Assembly: GCA_035695045.1 (NCBI GenBank)
Contig: DASSEX010000008.1
Location: 1 to 64,000, forward strand
Length of the DNA stretch: 64,000 nucleotides
DNA from: DASSKP01 sp035695045
GTDB taxonomy: Bacteria > Actinomycetota > Actinomycetes > JAFAQI01
Direction of reading: 5' to 3'
Below are positions 8,943-16,400 of the stretch, piece by piece; within the stretch, counting starts at the first letter, position 1, and every line of letters begins with the position of its first letter. The notes beneath the pieces were generated by a model. That model had not been told where the DNA came from. It did no database searches and saw only the letters and a list, made by a program, of their open reading frames with translations. The position numbers and the translations under genes were made by a program.

Positions 8943-9004
8943 GTTGAGTGTGACGAAATCCCCCTAACTGGGCCTCCGGTTAGGGGGATTTCGTCACACT
9001 CAAC
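8943..9004. repeat. Perfect 26-base inverted repeat, copy 1 (likely terminator-like hairpin)
   Basis: Arms at 8943-8968 and 8979-9004 are perfect reverse complements around a ten-base loop (TGGGCCTCCG). The outer arm begins GTTGAGTG. The element starts seven bases after the glnA stop and would form a very stable hairpin in RNA from either strand, so it may end glnA transcription, although no U-run follows. A near-identical element with compensatory changes lies at 44549-44610, showing that this is a repeat family rather than a gene-specific terminator. Confidence 0.9.
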
Positions 9005-9105
9005 ACGCCCGGGAGGGTCCGAAGACCCTATTGGGGCCTCCCGCCATCACCGGCACAATGAGGAGTCTGGGAGACAGTCCGGCCAGATGGGGTAGGGAGT
9101 TTCTC

Positions 9106-9522
9106 GTGGGAGAAACTGTCGTTGACGAGCGGTCGGTCGGTGACCGGTTCGCGGCGATGCACGAGCGCCTCGAGGCCCTGCGATCGCGCAACGAAGAGAT
9201 GCTCGCAAGGGCCGCGCAGACGACGGAGCGCGTTCGGTCCGCCGAGGGCAGACCGCGTGTCCGGTGCAACCATGCCAACGAAGCCGATCAGGTGCGCGAG
9301 ATGCTCGAGGGCGTCGAGCACGAGCTCGAAGGACTGCGAATGGCCATGGACACTCGGGCCGTGATCGAGCAGGCGAAGGGCATGCTCATGCTGCACCGCC
9401 AGTGCGACGCGGACGAGGCGTTCCAGGCACTCGTCTCCCTTTCCCAGACGTCGCACTGCAAGCTGGCCGAGGTCGCCCAGACACTCGTCGAGTCCTGGAC
9501 CGCCGGCCATGCCCCGACGTGA
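9106..9522 (+). CDS. ANTAR-domain RNA-binding regulator
   Basis: A 138-residue protein. Residues 1-80 form a charged coiled coil (HERLEALRSRNEEMLARAAQ and VREMLEGVEHELEGLRMAMD). The last 55 residues are an ANTAR domain (TRAVIEQAKGMLMLHRQCDA, DEAFQALVSLS, LAEVAQTLVES), which in other proteins binds paired RNA hairpins and prevents transcription termination. No GAF or receiver input domain is present, so the coiled coil may be the sensing or dimerising part. I chose GTG 9106, six bases after AGGGAG, rather than the upstream ATGs. It overlaps cheB by 14 bases. Confidence 0.88.
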   Translation: MGETVVDERSVGDRFAAMHERLEALRSRNEEMLARAAQTTERVRSAEGRPRVRCNHANEADQVREMLEGVEHELEGLRMAMDTRAVIEQAKGMLMLHRQCDADEAFQALVSLSQTSHCKLAEVAQTLVESWTAGHAPT

Positions 9523-10537
9523 TCTCGTCGTCGTGGGAGCCTCGGCCGGCGGCGTCGAGGCGCTCCGTGACCTGGTCAGTGAGCTCCCGGCCGACCTGCC
9601 GGCCTGTGTCCTCGTCGTACTGCACCTGCCGTCGGCGGCGTTCAGTGCGCTGTCGGTCATCCTCGCGCGCGCCACGAGTCTCACTGTCGCGACCGCGTAC
9701 GACGGGGCGCCGCTGGCGAACGGCCGGATCTTCGTCGCTCCCCCGGACCGCCACCTGGTCGTTCGGGACGGTCACGTCGCGCTAGGTCGGGGGCCGAAGG
9801 AGAACGGGCACCGGCCCGCGATCGACCCTCTGTTCCGAAGCGCCGCGCGGTGGCGCGGGCCGAACACGATCGGCGTCATCCTGTCGGGGACCCTCGACGA
9901 CGGAGCCGCCGGACTGCTGTCGCTCACCGAGCGCGGCGGGCTCGCCGTCGTGCAGGATCCCCAGTCAGCGGCGTACGACGGGATGCCGTCGGCGGCCCTG
10001 CGCGCCGTGCCGGACGCCAAGGTTGCCGCCGGCCCCGCCCTGGCCGCACTGGTCGCGTCGCTGTGCGGTGAGGCCGTCAGCGTCGACGCCGTCGATCCCG
10101 TTCGCCGCCTGGACCTGGAGGCAGACATCGCGCGGCTGGACGAGGAGGCGCTCGCCGCGAAGGATCGGCCCGGGCGCCCGGCGGCGCTCACCTGCCCTGA
10201 CTGCAACGGGGCGATGTTCGAGATCGACGACGGCAACCTGGTGCGCTACCGCTGCCGGGTCGGACACGCGTGGTCCCCGGATACCTTGCTGTTCGAGCAG
10301 GTGGAGATGGCCGAAGCGGCCCTGTGGGCGGCGATCCGGACACTCGAGGAGAAGGCGGCGCTGCACCGGAAGATGTCCGCCCGGGCCCAGGGCGAGCACA
10401 AACTGCTCGGGCAGCGCTACCACGACGAGCAGGCTGAGGCTGCCGACAGCTCGGCCTCGGTCCTTCGGGACCTGCTCCGTCGCCCGCTGACAGGTGATGC
10501 TCCTGACTTGCCGCCGATCCTCGAGGCTGATGGATAA
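9509..10537 (+). CDS. CheB-type methylesterase with C-terminal zinc-ribbon-like region
   Basis: Stand-alone CheB catalytic domain (342 residues) without the usual receiver. Catalytic triad residues are Ser12 (VGASAGG), His39 (VVLHLP) and Asp131 (SGTLDDGAAGL). After residue about 195 comes a Cys-containing region, LTCPDCNGAMFEIDDG and RCRVGHAW, that resembles the C-terminal extension of CheB proteins linked to CheR-PAS partners, followed by a helix. CheB removes methyl groups from glutamates of chemoreceptors, yet no chemoreceptor, CheA or flagellar gene is nearby. It sits in an operon with the ANTAR and CheR genes. Confidence 0.92.
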   Translation: MPRRDLVVVGASAGGVEALRDLVSELPADLPACVLVVLHLPSAAFSALSVILARATSLTVATAYDGAPLANGRIFVAPPDRHLVVRDGHVALGRGPKENGHRPAIDPLFRSAARWRGPNTIGVILSGTLDDGAAGLLSLTERGGLAVVQDPQSAAYDGMPSAALRAVPDAKVAAGPALAALVASLCGEAVSVDAVDPVRRLDLEADIARLDEEALAAKDRPGRPAALTCPDCNGAMFEIDDGNLVRYRCRVGHAWSPDTLLFEQVEMAEAALWAAIRTLEEKAALHRKMSARAQGEHKLLGQRYHDEQAEAADSSASVLRDLLRRPLTGDAPDLPPILEADG

Positions 10538-10549
10538 CCTCAGGGCGCC

Positions 10550-12385
10550 ATGGCGAGCGACGACGATCCCGAGTTCGAGGCTCTGCTCGAGTTCCTGAAG
10601 GACAGCCGCGGATTCGACTTCACCGGCTACAAGCGGTCCAGTCTGATGCGGCGGGTGCAGCGCCGGATGCAACAGGTCGGCATCCCGCAGTACGGCGACT
10701 ATCTGGACCACCTTCAGCTGCACCAGGACGAGTTCACCGCCCTCTTCAACACGATCCTGATCAACGTCACCGCCTTCTTTCGCGACGCTGACGCCTGGAG
10801 CCATCTCCGCGAGGACGCACTCCCGGCGCTTGTCGCTGCCCGGAAGCCCTCGGAGCCGATCCGCGTCTGGAGTGCAGGCTGCGCGTCGGGCGAGGAGGCC
10901 TACACCGCGGCGATCGTGCTGGCCGAGCTGCTCGGTCCTGACCAGTTCCGCGAGCGGGTCAAGATCTATGCGACCGACGTCGACGAGGAGGCGCTGAGCG
11001 AGGCGCGGCACGCCAGCTACACCGAGGCGCAGCTCAAGTCGGTGCCGGACGAGCTGCGCGAGCGGTACTTCGAGCGCGTGGCGAACCGGCAGGTGTTCCG
11101 CAGCGACCTACGTCGGTCGGTCATCTTCGGTCGCAACGACCTCGTTCAGGATGCGCCGATCAGCCGGGTCGACCTGTTGCTGTGTCGCAACACGCTCATG
11201 TACTTCAACGCCGAGATGCAGGGGCGGGTGGTGCAGCGGTTCCACTTCGCCATGAACGACGACGGTGTGCTCTTCCTGGGCAAGGCCGAGATGCTGCTGT
11301 CGCACGCCGATCTGTTCCAGCCGATCGACCTCAAGAGACGGTTCTTCCGCAAGGTGCCCAAGGCAGCGCTCCCGCGTCCCCCGATGGTCGTGAACGGCAT
11401 CGCGGATCCTGCAATCGACAACGGTGCGATCGGGACGTTGCGCGGCGAGGGCTTGCTGGGCAGCCCCGTCGCGACGATGCTGATCAACCGCGACGGAGTC
11501 CTCGTTTTCACCAACCAGCGTGCGGATTCGATGTTCGCTCTGAGCTCGCGAGACATCGGCCGTCCGTTCCGCGACCTGGAGGTCTCGTACCGTCCGGTCG
11601 AGCTGCGCGCATACATGGACGAGGTCGTTCAAGAGCGCCGGTCGGCATGGATTCGCGAAGTCCAACTCGGCCGTGGACCCAATGACAGCGCCTTCCTGGA
11701 CATCCAGGTCTCGCCCCTGCTCGGCGGCGAGGGAGAGGTGCTCGGCGTCGCCCTCTACATGACCGACGTCACGCGTTACCGCAAGCTGCAGTCAGAGCTC
11801 GAGGTGACCAACCGTCAGGTCGAAGCCGCCTATGAGGAGCTGCAGTCGACGGTCGAGGAGCTCGAGACGACCAACGAAGAGCTCCAGTCGACGGTCGAGG
11901 AGCTGGAGACCACCAACGAAGAGCTCCAGTCGACCAACGAAGAGCTCGAGACGATGAACGAGGAGCTCCAGTCGACCAACGACGAGCTGCAGACGATCAA
12001 CGACGAGCTGCGTGACCGCACGCAGGAGGTCAATGACGCCAACGCCTTCCTCGAGGCCATCCTGCGCAGCCTCGACACGGCGGTCATCGTCGTCGATCAG
12101 GACGTTGTGATCACCGCGTGGAACCGACGCGCCGAGGACCTGTGGGGCCTGCGGCAGTCGGAGGTCGTCGGTCAGCATCTGCTGAACCTCGACATCGGGC
12201 TGCCGCTCGAACAGCTGCGCCCGCTCGTGCGCGCGTCTCTCAGCGGTGTCGAGGAGCGGCCTGAGCTGGAGAGCGAGGCAGTGAACCGTCGAGGTCGCCG
12301 GATCCAGGTGCGCGTGACGTGTTCACCCTTGGCGCGTGCCGACAGCGGCGTCGCGGGCGCGATCGTTCTCATCGACGAGGTGTGA
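10550..12385 (+). CDS. CheR methyltransferase fused to coiled coil and PAS domains
   Basis: A 611-residue protein. CheR N-terminal helices occupy about residues 10-60; the SAM-dependent methyltransferase (75-265) shows VWSAGCASGEEAYTAA and DLLLCRNTLMYF. A PAS domain (about 295-415, GVLVFTNQRADSMFALSS) is followed by a nine-heptad coiled coil (429-491) and a second PAS domain (VVITAWNRRAEDLWGL). CheB/CheR-PAS combinations are a known non-flagellar signalling class; here they are separate genes twelve bases apart. The likely output is methylation-based or PAS-gated signalling to an unidentified partner, possibly through the ANTAR protein. Confidence 0.93.
   Translation: MASDDDPEFEALLEFLKDSRGFDFTGYKRSSLMRRVQRRMQQVGIPQYGDYLDHLQLHQDEFTALFNTILINVTAFFRDADAWSHLREDALPALVAARKPSEPIRVWSAGCASGEEAYTAAIVLAELLGPDQFRERVKIYATDVDEEALSEARHASYTEAQLKSVPDELRERYFERVANRQVFRSDLRRSVIFGRNDLVQDAPISRVDLLLCRNTLMYFNAEMQGRVVQRFHFAMNDDGVLFLGKAEMLLSHADLFQPIDLKRRFFRKVPKAALPRPPMVVNGIADPAIDNGAIGTLRGEGLLGSPVATMLINRDGVLVFTNQRADSMFALSSRDIGRPFRDLEVSYRPVELRAYMDEVVQERRSAWIREVQLGRGPNDSAFLDIQVSPLLGGEGEVLGVALYMTDVTRYRKLQSELEVTNRQVEAAYEELQSTVEELETTNEELQSTVEELETTNEELQSTNEELETMNEELQSTNDELQTINDELRDRTQEVNDANAFLEAILRSLDTAVIVVDQDVVITAWNRRAEDLWGLRQSEVVGQHLLNLDIGLPLEQLRPLVRASLSGVEERPELESEAVNRRGRRIQVRVTCSPLARADSGVAGAIVLIDEV
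11834..12022 (+). repeat. Nine tandem 21-base heptad codons in the CheR-PAS gene
   Basis: The coding sequence repeats a 21-base unit nine times, alternating EELQSTV, EELETTN, EELQSTN and DELQTIN. Adjacent units are nearly identical at DNA level. Each unit encodes one coiled-coil heptad, so this is a parallel-dimer linker between the two PAS domains, not an intergenic repeat. Similar heptads are common in CheB/CheR-PAS proteins. Confidence 0.95.
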
Positions 12386-12388
12386 GGC

Positions 12389-12673
12389 ATGGCAGATACC
12401 GGCGCCGGCGAGTCGCAACGCCGCGCACAGGAGGCCTTCCGTCAGGCCGTCGAACACGAGTACGACGCGATCAGGATGCACGAACGCGCGGCGACCCGGC
12501 ACGAGGAAGTCGCGGCGCAGCACGAACAGACCGCGCTCACCGCGCCCGACGACCTGCGAGACCACCTCATGAAGCTGTCGGAGCGGGAGCGAGAGCGAGC
12601 CCAGGAGGCCAGGGAGCGCGCGAACGCGGCACGGGAGAGACTGCGGCAGGACGGCTTCGACCCCGATCTGTGA
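12389..12673 (+). CDS. Small charged coiled-coil protein
   Basis: A 94-residue, highly charged alpha-helical protein (YDAIRMHERAATRHEEVAAQ and EARERANAARERL) ending GFDPDL, three bases after the CheR-PAS stop and so the last gene of that operon. No catalytic motif is visible. Its sequence aligns along most of its length with the C-terminal third of the protein encoded on the opposite strand at 12704-13312 (shared pattern A-I-R-x-H-E-x-A-A and G-x-D-P-D near the end). It may be a helical adaptor of the CheB/CheR system; that is inference. Confidence 0.8.
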   Translation: MADTGAGESQRRAQEAFRQAVEHEYDAIRMHERAATRHEEVAAQHEQTALTAPDDLRDHLMKLSERERERAQEARERANAARERLRQDGFDPDL

Positions 12674-12703
12674 CGAACGCCGGATCAGCCAAGGTGGCAG
12701 GCG

Positions 12704-13312
12704 CTACTCCGCATCCGGATCGAGGCCCTCGCTGGCCAATCGGTTCCGCGCCGTCACGGCACGGGAGCGGGCCTCGCTCGCCAGGCGATGCTCGCCGGCG
12801 GCGCGTCGGGCGAGCTCACCCGATGCGGCGTCGTCATGTTCGGCCTCGCCGGCCTCTTGCAGTCTCCTTGCCGCCGCGTCGTGCAACGAAGCGGCCGTTT
12901 CATGCGCGCGTATCGCCCGGCGCTCCGAGCTGACGGCTCGGTCGAACGCGAGGCGAGCGCGGTGCGCTGCGGCATCCGGCCCGCGCTCCCGCGAACGGAC
13001 TGTGCCCGGCTGTGTCCAGCGTCCGACGACCACCGAGCAAGCCAGGCACTGCCTCTCTGGCGGGACGTCTGACCAGTCGTAGCCGATGACCTCCTCGACG
13101 ATCGGCGTGCCCGCGCAGAGTGTTGTCCCGTCTCCGTCGAGAGCGCACACCCGACCGCCGCGGACGACGACAGGTAGATGAGCGGACGAGGCTCGGTTCG
13201 CCCGCACGTGGCCGCGGACGGGCACCGCCGCTGCGCGAAATGCTCGGCTCCGCGCTCGCGCCGACTCCGCCCGATCCATCAGGCCATCCAGATCCGCCGG
13301 CCGCACAACCAC
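12704..13312 (-). CDS. Cys-motif protein with C-terminal helical domain paralogous to its neighbour
   Basis: A 202-residue protein of unknown function, GTG start at 13312. The N-terminal half contains four cysteines in a possible metal-binding arrangement (VCALDGDGTTLCAG and QCLACSVVVG). The C-terminal third (RRAIRAHETAASLHDAAARR through ARNRLASEGLDPDAE) matches the 94-residue protein facing it at 12389-12673; the two genes converge with only 30 bases between their stops. The shared helical domain plus facing orientation suggest duplication and divergence around the CheB/CheR operon. Confidence 0.78.
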   Translation of the reverse strand: MVVRPADLDGLMDRAESARARSRAFRAAAVPVRGHVRANRASSAHLPVVVRGGRVCALDGDGTTLCAGTPIVEEVIGYDWSDVPPERQCLACSVVVGRWTQPGTVRSRERGPDAAAHRARLAFDRAVSSERRAIRAHETAASLHDAAARRLQEAGEAEHDDAASGELARRAAGEHRLASEARSRAVTARNRLASEGLDPDAE

Positions 13313-13370
13313 AGTATGTGCTTACCCCTCGCGCGGGTCGACGACCTCGCGGCCTGACCCTGCGGCCTCG

Positions 13371-13415
13371 GACATGCTTGGGGCCCCGGCCCGTGAGAAC
13401 CGGAGCCCCAATGTC
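13371..13415 (-). terminator. Hairpin after the large secreted-protein gene
   Basis: Arms 13378-13389 (TTGGGGCCCCGG) and 13400-13411 pair over twelve positions with one mismatch around a ten-base loop, extended by GACAT/ATGTC at the outside. It lies about 25 bases beyond the stop of the leftward 1,592-residue gene. No clear U-run is seen, so termination efficiency is uncertain. Confidence 0.6.
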
Positions 13416-13437
13416 GCGCCCTGCCGGCGCCCAGGAA

Positions 13438-16400
13438 CTACCTCCTGTTGATGGTGATCGTGAACTGCTTGGTTGCGAAGTGACCCTCGCTGTCCGTCGC
13501 CCGAACGGTGAACGTCGTCGTACCGCGCGACGTCGGTGTCCCGGACAGGAGCCCGGACGTCGACAGCCTCAGACCCACAGGCAGGCGAGTGTTGTTCGCC
13601 AGCGCCCAGGTGTACGAACCGATCCCACCGGTTGCCTGGAACTGCAGGCTGTACGGCGTGCCCTGACGTCCCGCCGGCAGCGGCGACGTGTTCGTGATCT
13701 TCACGACGTTGTCCACCGTCAGCGTGAACGCCTGCGTCACCGTCCCGGCCACGTTGGTGGCCGTGATCGTCAGCGGGTAGCTGCCGACCGTCCCGGCCGC
13801 GGGCGTCCCGGCCAGCCTCCCCGTCGTGCTGTCGAACGTCACTCCCGTCGGGAGTGTGCCCGTGACACTCAGGGTCGGCTTGGGCGTGCCTGTTGCCGTC
13901 ACCTGGAACGTCCCCGCCGTCTCGACGCCGAACGTCACCGAGCTCGCGCTGGTGATCGCCGGCTTCTCGTTGACCTGCAGCGTGAACGCCTGGGTCGCGG
14001 ACGGGCCGACGTTGTTCGTCGCCTTGATGGACAGCGGGTAGGTGCCAGCGGTGCCGGCGCCAGGTGTGCCCGCCAGCGTGGCGGTGCCGTCCCCGTTGTT
14101 GGTGAACGTCACTCCGCTCGGCAGCGTCCCGGTCTGGGACAGCGTCGGCGTCGGCCGCCCGGTGGCCGTCACGTTGAACGAGCCGGCGACTCCAACCACG
14201 AACGCAGCGTTGTTTGCGCTGGTGATCGCGGCCGGTGCGTTGACGTGCAACGTGAACGTCTGGTCGACAGAGCCGAGGCTGTTCGCTGCCGTGATCTTCA
14301 GCGTGTAGTCACCGGCTGTTCCGGCGTCCGGCGTGCCGGCCAGCGAGGCTGTGCCGGTGCCGTTGTCCGTGAACGAAACACCCGCCGGCAGCGCGCCGCT
14401 CGACGTCAGCGTCGGCGTCGGCGAGCCCGTCGACTCAACCTGGAAGAATCCGTCGGTCCCAGTGACGAACGTCGCCGCATTCCCCGACGTGATCACGGGT
14501 TGCGCCGGCGGCATCGGAGGCGTGCCTTCCTCACCGAGGAAGAGCCCCGACAACACTGCGTTCGCGCCCGCAATCTTCGTCACGTCGATGGTCACGCTGT
14601 TACCGGCTGCAGCCTTGATCGGGTAGCTGAGCCAGACCCCGCCGTCGAACGGCGCATCAAGCACCTGCGTCTGCTTGCCCGTGTCGTCCGTGACGTCGAC
14701 CGATTGCTGTCGCGAGGTCGAGTCCCAGTCGACGGCGTACAGATGCAAGTTGCCCACATAGCCGCTCGGGAAGGTGAGCGAGACGCCGACGTGCGTGTCG
14801 CCGTACCAGGTCGCCGCCTTGCGGGTGGCCTGATCCGGTGACTGCAGTGCACGCACATCCGTGGTGTCACCGTTCCAGACGAACCGCTGGCCATCCGTGA
14901 GGGTCGCAGTGGCGATGTCGTTCGGCAGGACGGCAAGGTCGCCGCCGCCTGTCCATGCGCCCAGCACGTAGCCGTCGGCCCCGTAGGTGCCGACCCAGTT
15001 GCCCCGCGGCGAGCTCTCACCGAGGAACAGCCCGGAGATGACGGCATTGGCGCCGGCATCACGCGTGGCGGTGATGGTGACGGTCCCGCCCGTCGCGACG
15101 GTGATCGGGAAGGTCAGCCATGCGCCGTTGTTGAAGCTCGCGTCGAGCGCGCTGGTCTGACCACCTGCGCCGTCCGTGACGGTCACCGTCTCGCGACGGT
15201 CAGTAGCGTCCCAGTCCACTGCGTACACGTGCAAGTTGCCCGAGTACGCCGACGAGAACTTCATCGTGAGACCCAGCTGGCTGCCGTCGAACCAGGTTGC
15301 CGCCTTGCGGGTCGACTGGTCCGGCGACTGCAGCGCGCGGATGTCGGTCGTGTCACCCGACCACATGTAGCGCTGACCTTGATCCAGCGAGATCGTGGCG
15401 TTACGCAACCTCACGAGATCGCTGGTGCCGTTCCAGCCGCCGAGGACGTAGCCGTCCGCACCGTACGAGCCGACCCAGTTGCCCTGCACATCGGTCGCCG
15501 GGTACACCGACAGCACGAAGTGCTGCACGGCATCCGGACTGATGCCATTGGCGGCGCTGATGGTCAGGGGGTACTCCCCCTGGGCGCCGACGTCCGGCGT
15601 TCCGGCCAGCATTGCCGTCCCGTCGCCTCGGTCGACGAACGTGACACCTGCGGGCAGGTCACCCGTCGACGACAGACTCGGCAGCGGCGAACCCGTGGCG
15701 GCAACGATGAACCCGCCCGGCGATCCAGCGGTGAAGCCGGCGGCGTCACTGCTCACGATCTTGGGGACGGCCTCAGTTGCCTCGCCCGGGCTGGCGATCG
15801 TCACCTTCTGGGACGACAGGCCCGCGATGAAGGCGTCCTGGCTCCCCTGTGGGTAGAACGAAAGCCCACCGAGCGCGCCGGTGCCGGAGACGGCCAGCAC
15901 CTGCGCCATCTTGGCGGCGGCGGTGTCGACGACGGCCACATTGCGCAGGCCGTCACCGGTCACCATCAGAACGCCGTTGTCGACCTGCCCCGGCTCCTTG
16001 AACTCCCCATCCCTGACCGCGGGAGCGAGGTCGGAGTCGAGGCCGAGGTTCCGCGCCTGGACCCCGGCAAGGTCAATAACCTTGGCCGTCGGGTCCGTCA
16101 GCGCCGACATCTCGTCAGGGTTCGACATGTCGCGCGTGGCAGAAACGTTGACAAGCGCACCCGCACCGATCGTCATGTCGTTCGTCGATCCGGCGACGTC
16201 GCCGATCGGGATGACGGTCGGGTCGACGCCAGTGGGGTCGGCGATCTTCGTCGCGGCGACGAAGACGTTCGGGTCAGCCTTCGCCTCGGCAGCAACGTTG
16301 CCGAACTGGACGCTCAGATTCGGGTGCTCGACCAACGCCTGAGCGATGTCCGGACGGGCATCGGTCAACGTTGTGAGGACGTTGGTAAACGGCTCCACCT

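Noticed and set aside
11834..12022. Tandem 21-base repeats as a non-coding element
   Set aside because: They encode perfect coiled-coil heptads inside the CheR-PAS gene.
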